Source: Spisula solida
Lineage: Eukaryota > Mollusca > Bivalvia > Venerida > Mactridae
DNA length: 64,000 nucleotides
NCBI GenBank assembly: GCA_947247005.1
Contig: OX365949.1
Span: forward strand, 18,727,130 to 18,791,129
Direction of reading: 5' to 3'
Position 1 is the first letter of the stretch. Each line of letters opens with the position of its first letter. Below the pieces are notes generated by a model that saw only the letters and a list, made by a program, of their open reading frames with translations, was not told the DNA's origin and did no database searches. Of this stretch, positions 1 to 13,100 are shown piece by piece. The translations under genes and the position numbers were made by a program.

Positions 1-412
1 CTAGAGGTCATGTTTTTTTGCGTAATATTTATGAAACTTGGTCACAATGTGTGTATCTGTAGAATCTAGGTCAAATTCGAAATTGGGTCATCTGGAGTAA
101 AGATATAGGTCACCAGGTCTCATCAAAGAAAAACCTTGTATATACTTTAGAGGTCACATTTTTACCTCATCTTTATCAAACCTGGCCACAAAGTGTGTCA
201 CTGTAACATCTAAATAAAATATCAAGGTCATAGATCATAACAAATACTGATTCTGCCTAAACTGCTATAGGTAAATTTCCATCTTGGGTAGCTAAACGGG
301 GGGGGGGGGGATTAACTGTATAAACTCTATGGTTAAAGTACATAACCATGCATAACTTAGAAATACACCTATAGTCATCAGGTGAGCGCTTTAGGGCCAA
401 TGGCCCTCTTGT
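1..412 (+). repeat. Dispersed repeat copy (GCTCACCTGAGC family), 3' part
   Basis: It contains repeated blocks ending in GTCATCTGG and GAAACTTGGTCACAATGTG and closes with GGTGAGCGCTTTAGGGCCAATGGCCCTCTTG-type sequence. The same blocks occur at 54764-55428, so this is a dispersed family. A G run (298-310) interrupts it inside a stretch that reappears at 46926-47012. It lies in a RECQL4 intron. Confidence 0.75.
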
Positions 413-645
413 TCTCAATCAGAGTACTTTTCTGAAATTGGTCACCGTAGCAACGAAGTAAATTATTTCGACTTAATGCATAAGACATTTTAAAGCTAAG
501 ATATAGTAATATATGGATAAATGACTTAAAATTGAATCTATAGATATGTCATTTTTCTTATATGAAAGCTTTTTCAAAACCTTGTTAGATGCAGTAATTA
601 CATAATGTCAATATAGCAGGTTTTCCTGGAGACTGGCTCATATAT
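411..645 (+). mobile_element. MITE-like repeat, related to 28095-28300
   Basis: It starts with TTCTGAAATTGGTCACCGTAGCAACGA-like sequence and ends in TTTTCCTGGAGACTGGCTCATAT. The same start and end occur in the same order and spacing at 28095-28300, where the end forms one of a pair of inverted repeats. No coding capacity. Confidence 0.6.
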
Positions 646-982
646 AAGGGAACAGGTGCAGATAGCAGTTTCTTACTTCCTCAATATGTAACACAGGCAT
701 GTAATAATGCAGCGCTTTATTAGCAATTGTTTGTAAAGTTCTTTATGTTATTTGTCTACAACTTGTTTTATAGTCTCATACAGGAGTGTTTTACTGTTGC
801 TACCTTAGACTTCTATTTGTGAATCAATTTGAGGCTCACAGCTCTGCCAGGGAAAACTTGGTGTACCAAAACCACATTTGTTGTCTTGGTAAATTAAGTC
901 TTTTCTTTCACTTCCTTACAATTAGGGTAAACTCTATGGTAATTCATATGTCCATCCTTCTGGTGGTCAGCAGATACCATTA
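646..982. other. Intron sequence, nothing recognised
   Basis: AT-rich intron sequence between two dispersed elements. I see no exon with splice sites and no repeat motif shared with the rest of the window. Confidence 0.5.
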
Positions 983-1270
983 TTAGTCCCTTACTGGTTT
1001 TTGACCGGAGGGGACTATAGGATTGCCCTCCGTCCGTCAGTCAGTCCGTCCATCATTCCGTCAAAAAATCTGGATCCTGACATAACTCAAACGGTTCCCA
1101 AGCTAGGTTTATGAAACTTGGTATGTGGATAGGGGGCAATAAGGGGATAATGCACATTCAAACATATTTTGATTCCAACCAAAATTGTGGTTGCTATGGC
1201 AACAGAAACATTGAAAATGGCTTAAAACCGGTAGGGGACTTCTGTATTGCTTGCAATTCTTTATAACTTG
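983..1270 (+). mobile_element. TAGTCCCC-family short element, copy 1
   Basis: The 5' end is TTAGTCCCTTACTGG and the 3' end carries ACCGGTAGGGGACTTC, an inverted match of the 5' terminus. A second inner hairpin is formed by CCGGAGGGGACTATA. Inside are a CCGTC-rich stretch and ATCTGGATCCTGACATAACTC. Copies 2 and 3 lie at 15794-16040 and 18414-18840. Non-coding. Confidence 0.8.
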
Positions 1271-2273
1271 TTTTTCATAAAGCCTATGACTTTCACTTGT
1301 ACAATTAGAATTTCAGTCTCCGGCTTGATTCCAGTAATGACCCTCATCCTGCACTTAAAAGGACCGTTTTGCTGCAATCTATAACAAAATTGTGGTCCTT
1401 AATATATAATGTGAATGCATTCACTCCAAGAAATAAATTTTATGTAAAGTTGGGGATAGTTTTTGTTTGCAATTTAAGCTCCCTGCAATCATCCCATGGT
1501 GAATGTTAATTTCATTTTATGACATTTGCAATCCCACAAGCTTTATATAAATGCTTTAAGTGTCACTGTGTGATAAGCTTGTGTGAAATGCTTACAAGGG
1601 TTAATAATGATTTCTGCTGACATCTTGCAAGCTTGTGAGTAATTTTGTACCGTATTCTGAAAGCTTATGTTATATAGCTTTGCAGGCTTGTGCAAACATT
1701 TCTGTTTCAAAGTCGCCGGTTTTCAGAAAAAAATAACTTTGGCAGAATTTATGTAACTAACCTCTCTTTTACAAAAGCTTGTTAAGAACTTCAAATGTGA
1801 ATTGATAGTCGATGACAGCTCTTTCTACCTTGTGAATATGTTATAACCTTTGAGAAAAGGCACTTTTGAATTAGATGTTTTCTTAATTACTTCCTTATCC
1901 TCTATGTCTCAGGTTGGATCATAAGGTTGCCACAAGATATCTATATCCAGTCCTGTTCTTTGCTTTGCTTTCATACCATGTTAATCCGATTTCTCTTAGT
2001 TTGGCCTCTATTGTTCTTAGAAGGTTTGTTTGGAGAAGAAAACATACTCAGACTGTTTATGTAATGGATTAAAACATCAAGCATCATTCAGACATCATAC
2101 AGTTCTATCAGGATCTCTGACCAGATCCTTATATAAATTTCTTTACTTAGCTAAGCTTTTTTCTTCAGATAACATTTCCATACAAGGATTAACATTTCTA
2201 TACAAGGATTTAGTTGCATGCAATCAGGCTTTTTCTGTAAAGCCATGACTCGAAGTTGGTTTGTCTAGTAAGC
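1271..2273. other. Intron sequence, nothing recognised
   Basis: AT-rich sequence with scattered AAGCTTGTG-like words around 1535-1700. No exon of RECQL4 with compatible phase and conservation is visible here. Confidence 0.4.
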
Positions 2274-2337
2274 TAATAGGCTCACAGGGAAGATTGGGCA
2301 ATTATTGCCTAACTGTGTTGCCTCTATAAATGAAGTC

Positions 2338-2370
<33 letters not shown>
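2274..2370 (+). mobile_element. 3' end of a retroposon with (TTA)n tail, copy 1
   Basis: The sequence AGGGAAGATTGGGCAATT, then CCTAACTGTGTTGCCTCTATAAATGAAGTC, then a run of TTA triplets, reappears almost unchanged at 45995-46078 with the same tail. A conserved 3' segment ending in a microsatellite is typical of LINE- or SINE-type retroposons. The body upstream is not recognisable. Confidence 0.6.
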
Positions 2371-3705
2371 ATATATATACTCCACCATACAGCCAACTCA
2401 CCATTAGAATAGCCAACATGTTGGTACATTATCTACTTTGTATGAAGGCTGAATGTCTGTAGTTTATTGTAGCTTGGATATTATTGTATTACCCATTATA
2501 CATATTGCCTAAACTTGGTATTAATTACTATTTATTATATTCATTGAATGGTGAGTCCTGGGATTGAATTGTCTTTTGGACTATGCTAGCTTACTCTCCA
2601 ATCTGTATTCAGTATTAGGCCAGAGTTCTTTTATTTTTCGTTACTCGAACCCTCCTGTCCATTTTTTTGGCATTTTCAAAAAAATTTTGAAAAACTGGAA
2701 AAAAAACAAAATTGCATATAATGTTTTGATGATAAATGGACCAGCCTTGTATTATTTGGTTAATAATAAGTTTTATTATATTAGTGTTTCACTGCAGTGT
2801 ACTAGTCTTAAGATAAATTGGCTGTTTTCTTGAAAACTAAACTGTTGTTGAGTGTTGATTACTTTAAATCGGACCGTCATTGACTATTCTACCACCAACA
2901 GCTTGTGGATGCTATATTTTGGGAGTTTTTATTTTATTCCCTCCTCCTGTAGATTTTTTTCTGAAAAATGTGCGAGTAACAAAAAATTAAAGAACTCTGG
3001 CCTTATCTATGTTGAACTATTCACCTATTTATTCAATGAACCTTTTAGTTATTTGCATACAGGACTTTGCAATAAACAACTAGTTATGTTTTGATTTTGT
3101 GCTGGCTTTCGGTTTTGATGGAGGTCAAAAAGTTTGTTTGCTCTTGTTCTTCTTCTTCTTTCCTCTTTATTCCCAATGGGACATAAGGCTACAACAAGCT
3201 CTCTCCATCTTCTGTGGTACTTTGCTATGTATTGGGCCTGGCCCTTCTCTTGTTCTCATTGAGAATACTTGCCATGGTTCCAAGTCTAGTTGTGCTTATT
3301 GTTTGAAATTTTAGGTGCAGTGATGTTTGCAGGAGTTATGGCCCTTTGAGGGAGACTTTTTAACATTTTTGTATGAAAACTGTTCTATTTTAATTTTCTG
3401 TATTGCCATTCTCAACACTAGTTCCTCTGTCAAGATTGTTCAAATTATCTCAATAGGTTCACAAGTGGCCCCTGCCTCCAAGCCCTCCTTCGGCCACATA
3501 TTATCTATAGAGTTAAACATGGGAAAACACAGAAAATCTTCTTTTCTGCATTTGCATGGATTAGGTCCAATGCTTTGTAAGTAATCTGAAGAAGGCAACA
3601 GTTAAAAATTTATGAATTCTTTTCTGTGTTTGTTGTTTCTTATGAGACATACTCGATGTGGAAAATACTTTCATATTAGTACAAACATCTTTTAAAATAT
3701 TTCAG
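2371..3705. other. RECQL4 intron before the first exon in the window
   Basis: It contains short inverted pieces around 2600-3000 (a segment with CAGAGTTCTTTTATTTTTCG recurs inverted near 2960-3000) but no recognisable exon. The region ends at the TTTCAG acceptor of exon 3706. Confidence 0.45.
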
Positions 3706-4147
3706 ATTGATTTTGATGAAGAATTTGAAATGGACGAGGTATATGAAGACAAAGATAAGCAAAAACCAGACAGTAGTGAACAAAAAGCTGGAGATAATGA
3801 TAAACAGAAACCAGACAGTAGTGAACAAAAAGCTGGAGATAATGCATTGTCTGTGCTTGATGACAATGTCTCTACTTCTGAAAAATTACAGACAACCTCA
3901 AGTGAAAGCACCAATGTAACTGCTGAAATACGCCAATGTGCTGCACCTTCTTCTGGGGAACAACAGTCTGATGTGATGCACAGTGAACAAACAACAAACA
4001 AATCAACCAGTAAACAAGGCATACCAAATGGTAGCAAGGCATCACCTCATACACAGATAGCAGACAATAAGAAGAGACTATGTCCTGGTCATGAGAGAGC
4101 ATTACCTATACAACAGACTGTCCTTGACCTTGATGTAAAGGAAGAAG
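3706..4147 (+). CDS. RECQL4: RECQL4 exon: acidic linker and zinc-site CxxH
   Basis: The acceptor is a TTTCAG ending at 3705 and the donor is AAG|GTAAAG at 4148. The frame enters in phase 0 and leaves with one base (G) of a glycine codon. The first roughly 120 residues are a hydrophilic linker rich in D, E, K, S and T. A 45-bp in-frame direct duplication (3754-3798 and 3799-3843) gives two copies of a 15-residue block containing QKPDSSEQKAG. The end of the exon reads LCPGHERALPIQ, which matches the CxxH-containing stretch of the RecQ4 zinc-binding domain. The partner cysteine pair is not in this exon and would be expected upstream. The linker is longer than in vertebrates and looks poorly conserved. 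Confidence 0.93.
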
Positions 4148-7100
4148 GTAAAGTGTCTCATACCTCACTCTATTCTGTTTTTATTACATGTTCAGATAAT
4201 ATTATGCATATGATACATGTACGGGGCCTGATTTCTGACCTCAAATTACTTGTCCCTGGTCACTGTGGTGATTATATCTGATTTCCTGGCTATAATGCCC
4301 AAAATATTGCCTGAAATCTGCCTCCTCCAGAATCATGCACTACATGACCATATAACTGTTTGTGTGTTGTCAAGACCCATTAAAAGATACTTGTGTAAAC
4401 AATGTTATACTGTTCATCTTTTTGGGAACATGCTTGTAACTTTAAACATGTGATAATGTACATTGTAATTTATTCCATTTTGCAATCATGTGAGCTTCTT
4501 GCCATCCAGGGTGCTTCGTGTAATGTCTTATAGGCTGGACATAGACTAAATTTTAGTATCACGAGAAATTCCATGCTGATGTTATTCATGACTGCTCCGT
4601 ATTTGGATGATTGCATGTTTAAGCTAATGTAATGTTTGAATTTACCTTTAAAGGTATTTCCACACTTCTGTGTTATCTGGAGTTACATAGCAATGAATGG
4701 CTGGAGAATATGTCCAATGTGTATGCTAACTGTAGGATCCAGTGTTACGGAGGACCAGCACAGCTACAGGCTGTAGCAAAGAAGGTATGTCCAATGTGTT
4801 TGCTAACTGTAGGATCCAGTGTTACGGAGCGCCAGTAGTGCTACAGGCTGTAGCAAAGAAGGTATGTCCAATGTGTTTGCTAACTGTAGGATCCAATGTT
4901 ACAGAGGACCAGCACAGCTACAGGCTGTACCAAAGAAGGTATGTCCAATGTGTTTGCTAACTGTAGGGTCCAATGTTACAGAGGGTCAGCACAGCTACAG
5001 GCTACAGCAAAGAAGGTATGTCCAATGTGTTTGCTAACTGTAGGGTCCAATGTTACGGAGGACCAGCGCAGCTACAGGCTGGAGCAAAGAAGGTATGTCC
5101 AATGTGTTTGCTAACTGTAGGATCCAGTGTTACGGAGGACCAGCACAGCTACAGGCTGTAGCAAAGAAGGTATGTCCAATGTGTATGCTAACTGTAGGAT
5201 CCAGTGTTACGGAGGATCAGCACAGCTACAGGCTGTAGCAAAGAAGGTATGTCCAATGTGTTTGCTAACTGTGGGATCCAATGTTACGGAGGATCAGCAC
5301 AGCTACAGGCTGTAGCAAAGAAGGTATGTCCAATGTGTTTGCTAACTGTAGGATCCAATGTTACAGAGGACCAGCACAGCTACAGGCTGTACCAAATAAG
5401 GTATGTCCAATGTGTTTGCTAACTGTAGGGTCCAATGTTACAGAGGGTCAGCACAGCTACAGGCTACAGCAAAGAAGGTATGTCCAATGTGTATGCTAAC
5501 TGTGGGATCCAATGTTACGGAGGACCAGCGCAGCTACAGGCTGGAGCAAAGAAGGTATGTCCAATTGTTTGCTAACTGTAGGATCCACTGTTAAGGAGGG
5601 CCAGCACAGCAACAGGCTGTAGCAAATAAGGTGTCTGGTCTTATGAACTGGGGTATAATTTGATACTTTAGTTTATACTAATTTATTTTAGGTTGAATGT
5701 GAAACAAGTTTTTCTAACTGATAATTAATCTTGACACCTCATCATTGCAACAAGAGTATGATCGGTTTTAATATTGTGCTAGAATTGTACAGGAATGGTA
5801 ACAAGACACTATATGTCTTTAAACGTTCAAGAACTTATCTTTAAAGATGTTCCCACCTGATCTAGTACAACTTTTCCTAAAGTTATTAGTTTACTTATTA
5901 GTTTTCATTTTGCACATTTCGTTAACAGGTCTTGAACATAGAACTTCATTTTGCAGTAGGAGTGGAATAAAAGCATCTTGTTTAAAATGTCTCCATTGAT
6001 CAGTGTATCTATGTGAATCTATCCCGAGTCTTTCGTGACAAATTACTATCTTTTTCCTGGTATTTGATATTGGTATTATGTAAAAATTGCCAATTTTCAG
6101 GAGAAGTTGTGTTTATTTGAAGAGTTTTTTCTCATAAATGGTTCAAATTACATGTTGTGCTTGTTAATGTTAACACGTAGTGTGCCACCACGAGGCTGGT
6201 TAAAATCAACGATTCATGTTTAGATGCATTTTCCCTTCATTAAATGAAATTTTTACAGACGCTTATCATTCTAATTAAATGCAAGTGTTTGATTGAAACA
6301 TGTTCAGGAAAACAAGTGATAGATTGTGAATTATGACTCAGAAATTTCCGGATTAATTTGTGTGAGTAATTGATTAAGAGATTGATTAATTAAAAGATTT
6401 ATATTTTACAGTAGCAGACTAGTTAAACTGACGTTAGACTGTTTAATGCCTCTGCCTGTACACATCATTTTGCCAAGTTTAGCGTGTTGCTCAATCTCTA
6501 GTAAACATTTGAACTACTTATAATTTGAAGTGACCAAATATTGTTTCGCTGGCGCACCTGCCAAGGTCCTGGAACGGTTGTTAAAGAGTTAGGGTTCGAA
6601 CACTGAGTGATCACAATACCAGGATTTACTTGTAATTAAGATAATGCTGTATTGAGTCTACGATTTAATGTGGTACATGTCAGGGAAATTTACACACACA
6701 TATATATAGCATTAATGAACACATATATATACAACTGTAGAATGCTGAGGTGGTCACGGTATGATATATGGGATGGAATTGGGAGCTCTCCAGTAGATCT
6801 AGTGGGGAGCGGTGGCCTAGAGGTAGGGCGCGCGCTTCGGGATCAAGAGGTCCCGGGTTCAACCCCCGTCTGGACCACTGCTTAATTTCTCTGAGCACGA
6901 ATAACCCACATGCTCCACTCGACCAAGGTGTGAATTGGTACCTGTGAGGGCTGTGTCTGAACATGTTCGATAGTCCTGGGCGCCGAAGATCGATGTTGGC
7001 TGCACACCCACCAGGAGATAAATAGTCTCCCCAGGGAGACTCGAACGTAGGTTTCCATAGATAGCCCAATGAACAGGGGAAGTTTAAATGTCAAAGGGTG

Positions 7101-10100
7101 GCTGAACGGCTGAACTGCTGAAAGCAGCCCTAGAAAATTGGTAACTTAACTCTTTTTTTTTAGATCTTGGAAATAGATAAGGTACCTCTCCGGTCTTCCT
7201 TCTCTTCTACATTCAATATAATGTATAGAATACTAGATCTAAGTCTTGTGGAGCTGTCTATACAATTTTGAGAGTAAGGTTGCTCATAATGTTTGGTGGA
7301 GCCGATTGATAACTAAACTGAAAAACTCGGGCTTTATATAAGCTCAGAAGATGTTCCGTCACGAAAATTATGACGTCAGTGGAGCTCTTCGTACGGACAA
7401 TACGGGACGCGGTACGGACGAACACAAAAATGAGAAGCAAATCATTACAGACTCTCGGCAAAAATCATTCGTTCATCATTACGTCAAAATACTGTGTTTT
7501 GTGTCATTTATCCTACAATAATTCATTGTGATATTTCAAGGGAGCGAAAAGATGTCCTAGGCTGATTAATTTGTTTAGAAACTTGAGAGAATTTTATCAC
7601 AAATTATGTGTTACAGACAAAATGATTGCTTCATCGTTGTTGTATTTTTTTGCTGAATGTTCCTCAATTATAACAAACTGACCAAACACATACACATAAC
7701 AACATATGTCTTGTTGTCATTATCATACACCTTTGCTGATTCACAATTCATTGATCGTAATTTATTTTGAGCAAACTTGTTGTTTTTGTTTTTTTCCATT
7801 AATATTAAATTTAAATGTTTTTGTTAAAATGATGTTTTTATTTTTTTTGTAAAATAAAAAAAGTATTTTTTCAAGCACATACTATTTATCATGGTCAGCT
7901 ATTGTGAGCAGTCATTTTCAGCTATTGTGGTGAGTCATTGTCGTCTATAGTGATCAGTCAGTGTCAGTTATTGTGATCGGTCATTGTCAGGTATGGTTTT
8001 AGCTTTTGTGATCAGACATTGTCAGCTATAGTGATCAGTCATTGTCGTCTATTGTGATCAGTCATTGTCAGTTATTGAGATCATTCATTGTCAGTTATTG
8101 AGATCAGTCATTGTCAGTTATTGTGATCAGTCATTGTCTGTTATTGGGATCAGTCATTGTCAGGTATTGTGATCAGTCATTGTCAGTTATTGTGATCAAT
8201 CATTGTCAGGTATTTGGATCAGTCATTGTCAGTTATTGTGATCAGTCATTGTCACCTATTGTGATCAGTCATTTTCAGGTATTGGGATCAGTCATTGTCA
8301 GGTATTTGGATCAGCCATTGTCAGTTATTGGGATCAGTCATTGTCAGGTATTGGGATCAGTCATTATCTGGTATTGGGATCAGTCATTGTCAACTGTTTG
8401 GATCAGTCCTGTCAGCTATAGTGACCAGTCAATGATTGCTACTGTGATAAGTCATTGTCAGATATAGGGATCAACTTTTGTATGGTGACATCCTACATAA
8501 ACTTTTAGATTGTTTACTAGTAAATAGAAGCCACAATAAATCACGAGTCCATTAAGTTGAACACACTTTCTGATTATATTTGCCTCTATCGTTACAAGCT
8601 CATTCGTTCCTCTGTATCAGTGGTCCTCTATATCAAATAATGAGTTATTATATACTGGTAACTGAATGCCATGTTGTAAATTTGTTTGTCCCTGAAGTGA
8701 TAATTACACTGCTTCAGTGGATGCCTACATCGGATTCTATAATGGCTTCTTGATGGGTTGTTGCGAAATTATTCCTGATCGTGAAAAAAAAGTATAATTG
8801 ATGTTATTTTTTCTGCTTACCAAGTGGAGTTAAGATGGTTAGCTGTAGGAATCTGGATATAATATGACATTGCTATCCCTCAATATTACCATGGAAGAGT
8901 AGTTAACTGGTATAAATTATCTAGGAAATGATTTTCTGACATGTTATGAAAGGAAATCTATCCAAGCGGGAAGCTGTTATACATTTTGTTCTCATATAGT
9001 CCTGTCAGATTGATAAGTGTAGTGTTTGTAACAGTTTGTTTCTTGCTTTAATCATTGATATAGTCCAGAGAATTTGAAACGACTCTCGACCTTTAAATTA
9101 GCATAATTTAACAGCTGATATATTGTCTATAATTATAACCCCGGCTGTATGTTTTCATAAGTGAGGAGTATTACGAAGACGCTCGAGGTGTAATACAAAA
9201 ACAAATTTAAAGAACTGATATTGCACGATTTGCGTGCGGAAATTGATATATTCAACGCAATTAACTTGTAATATATTCATGCATAAAGGTCAGGATCATG
9301 TCAAATTCTCTGTGCTATACTATTTGTATATATATACTTATCTGTATCCAAGCTCACTTCCTAGTGTTACATAAGGCCACCAAAAATGTCCAGTAACATA
9401 TTATTACAGCTAAGTTAATATTTGCAGGGGCGTAGTCAGGCTTGAATTGATGATATGCACACAAGCCTTGAAGTTGGTGATTATGGTTTTGGTCCTCATG
9501 ATTGTGGAAATTTGGGACTTTAATGCAATTTTGGTCATATTTATATTTCTACTTTTCAAATTCATGTTATGCTCATGTCCGTATTGATGGCTAGGCCCCT
9601 GCTTTATTAAAGACCTCCTTCTGTTAAAGGCCATTATTAAAAAGCCTGTCATCAGAAATCTGAACCCATCTGGCCATTTTCAATAACATTTTACCTGTTT
9701 AACAGTTTCTGTTCAATACCTCTAGAACGCTTGACCCTACGACCCTCAAACTTTACATGGAGGTTGGTCATCAACATTAAATTACCCCTATTAATTTGAG
9801 GTCAAAGGTCAAGGTCACTGTTGCCTTTACCATTTTTGTACGCCCGTTCGAGCGGCGGCGGCCAGCAGTTTTTATGCCCCCTATCTTTGATGAGAGGGTA
9901 TTTTGCTTTGCACATGTTGGTCGGTCCGTCTGTTTGTCTGTCGGTCGGTCGTATAAAATGGTTTCCGTTTAATAACTCAAGAACGCTTTGACCTAGGATT
10001 TTCAAGCTTTACATGGAGGTTGGTCAGCAACAGTAGATGACCCCTATTGATTTTGAGGTCATTAGGTCAAAGGTCAAGGTCACCGTGACCTTTACCATTT

Positions 10101-13100
10101 CTGACTATTTAAATGGTTTTCGTTCAATAACTCAAGAATGCTTTTACCTATGATCTTTAAATTTTACATGGATGTTAGTCAGCAACAATAGATGACCCCT
10201 ATTGATTTTGAGGTCAGTAGGTGAAAGGTCCAGCAGTTTGTCTGTACTCTAACGCTCAGAGTTTTCATCCGATCGTCTTCAAACTTTGTGACAATGCTTA
10301 TGGGCATAATGTCTAGGCCAAGTTCGATTATAGGCCAACTCGGCCTAGGCCTTATTGGGTTATGGGCCTTTAATTACCAAAAAGTATGAAACAAGGTCAC
10401 AATGTCAATTGACATATTCCTGAGGTCATGGGTTCAAACCCCACTGGGAGCAAAAATGTTTTTCTTTTTTTTTAAGTGTTTAGGTTATGTTTTGCCTTTA
10501 AAGCATGTATTTGTACAATAATATGGAGGAAAATATTTTTTCCAAATTATTTTGTTTAAATTAAAGGTCAAATCATAGAAAATTATTTCAGCAGTTTGTC
10601 TGTACTCTAAAGCTCAGAGTTTTCATCCGATCGTCTTCAAACTTTGTGACAATGCTTATGGGCATAATATCTAGGCCAAGTTCGATTATAGGCCAAATCA
10701 GCCTAGGCCTTATTGGTTTATGGGCCTTTAATTACCAAATAAGTATGAAAATGGCCTTTTCTGTACTCTAACGCAAATGGTTTTCATCTGATCGTCTTCA
10801 AACTTTGTGACAATGCTTATGGGCATAATATCTAGGCCTAGTTTGATTATAGACCAAATCGGTCGTGGCCTTATTGGGTTATGGGCCTTTAATTACCAAA
10901 ATAAATGTGAAATTGACCTTGTCTCTAGTGCAAAGAGTTTTCGTCTTAGTATCTTCAAACTTGGTGACAATGTTTATGGGTATAATATTTAAGTTCAATT
11001 TTAGGCCAAATCAGCCAAGGCCTTCTTGGGTTATGGTCCTTTAATTAATTTTTTTTTTGATTGTTTTTTTTTCATTGATCATGCCAGAGACAGGCGTATT
11101 TTGTGACATTTTGGCTTTTGTTGACTATTGGGCTGCCATGGGGCATACATGTTTAATTTATAACATAACATCATCTGAAATATGGTCTTTTTATCTTGGA
11201 AACATTTCTTTCAAACACCAACAAAAATAAGCAATAAAGTAATTAACCTTGAGCAGCTGACATATATACTCTGATATACTGGTCACCTTTTCGTATTAAT
11301 CTTGATAAATGAAAGGATATTGTAATGTAATCCTCTATACCAGAATCCTGTTTGACGTTAAACTGATTGAAGGGCTTGTTGTGTTGGTTTACTTTCATAA
11401 ATTATTGGATAATTATTATACTTTGGGTATTGTATATGATATCTTACAGGCCTACTTTTCAACATAAGATGATGATTAATATCTCCTATCCTGCTGTAAG
11501 AAAGCCTAAATGCTGACAGATAATATATAATTATCATATGTTTGTTCATGAAGGATCAAATGTCTGCTAACAACATGAATACTATCAAATCATTGCTATT
11601 TAACGGGGGGGGGGGGTGTTCCTGCATATGCATGGCTTCCCCAAGATCCTAGATCCAGGTCATCCCACTCAGATTACTCTACGATCACCAACAGGGCTCC
11701 CCTCACAGCTCCCTGTAGATGTTCACATGTATGGCCTCCCATACAGATCTCTAGAAACTCACATGCATGGCCTCCTATACAGATCTCTTGATGTTCACAT
11801 GCATGACCTCCCATACATATCTCTAGATGTTCACATGCATGGCCCCCTTACAGATCTCTTAGATGTTCACATGCATGGCCTCACATACTGATCTCTAGAT
11901 GTTCACATGCATGGCCTCCCATACAGATCTCTAGATGTTCACATGCATGGCCCCCTTACAGATCTCTTAGATGTTCACATGCATGGCCTCCCATACTGAT
12001 CTCTAGATGTTCACATGCATGGCCTCCCATACAGATCTCTAGATGTTCACATGCATGACCTCCCATACTGATCTCTAGATGTTCACATGGCCTCCCATAC
12101 TGATCTCTAGATGTTCACATGCATGGCCTCCCATACTGATCTCTAGATGTTCACATGCATGGCCTCCCATACAGATCTCTAGATGTTCACATGCATGGCC
12201 TCCCATACAGATCTCTAGATGTTCACATGCATGGCCTCTCATACTGATCTCTAGATGTTCACATGCATGGCCTCCCATACTGATATCTAGATGTTCACAT
12301 GCATGGCCTCCCATACAGATCTCTAGATGTTCACAGATGTTCACGTGCATGGCCTCCTGTACAGATCTCTTAAATGTTCTCATGCATTGCACCCATACAG
12401 AGCTGGAGATGTTCACTTGCAGAGCCTCGCACATAGAGATGCCTGTCCACACAGCTATATGCCTGTACCTTTTCATTGAAAATAATTTGTTGGGATTTCC
12501 TTATTGGGGCTGTGTACCTATTATTGGCTCGAATTAGAGTTAACTGTTGTATTAATCGATTCATTATCGTAATGTTATTGATGTTCTCCTTGGAAATGTC
12601 TTTTTCAACAATTTTTAATTGTTAAAGAGAAACAGTACTCAGCAATTAGCCATGAACAAATTGTATTTTACTTGGCTGTTTTAATCACACAAAGTGTGTG
12701 AAATCTTAATTGGGAGCTTAGGGACCCAAATTACTGTGGACGTGTTGAATACATTGTTAAAAGATGCCAAAAACCATTAAGTTTTCAACAGAATTATTGT
12801 TTTTATAAAGCTGAGTACTGACAATTTTAGTTGACGACTCAAAAATATTTTACAGTGACATTCAACTGTCAACTGTTGAAAAATTGATTGTACAAATTAC
12901 TAAAGTAAACAGATATGGTCAGATTTGTACTAAAAAAATCTCACTGACAAATCATGAACATCTGATTAATCCACCTTGCCCATAGAAAATCCATCTGGTG
13001 GAATAATTGCATTCCAGTGAGAATCAGTATTCCACCAGAATCATTATTTCGCTGGAGACATTATTCCACCAGAATCATTATTTTGCTGGAGTCATTATTT

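Noticed and set aside
3702..4102. Open frames of 111 and 76 codons opposite the RECQL4 exon
   Set aside because: Shadows of the true coding frame, which has homology and consistent splice phases.
4785..4812. Constitutive splicing of a 28-nt intron between adjacent units
   Set aside because: Too short for a normal animal spliceosomal intron; longer skips across units remain possible and are listed as a finding.
4742..5594. A series of 62-72 codon open frames through the 77-bp array, possibly a cysteine-rich repeat protein
   Set aside because: They are the three frames of the same tandem repeat, each ending after about three units; the array is non-coding except for its first unit, which is the RECQL4 exon.
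6805..6880. Functional tRNA gene
   Set aside because: A and B boxes are present but the acceptor stem does not pair and a SINE body follows.
8111..8467. 118-codon open frame
   Set aside because: It lies entirely in the 23-bp minisatellite and has a 23-residue period.
7888..12375. CRISPR-like arrays
   Set aside because: The repeats are contiguous with no unique spacers, and the genome is eukaryotic.
12075..12537. 152- and 133-codon open frames on opposite strands
   Set aside because: Both come from the 36-bp minisatellite, whose length is a multiple of three, so openness is expected without selection.
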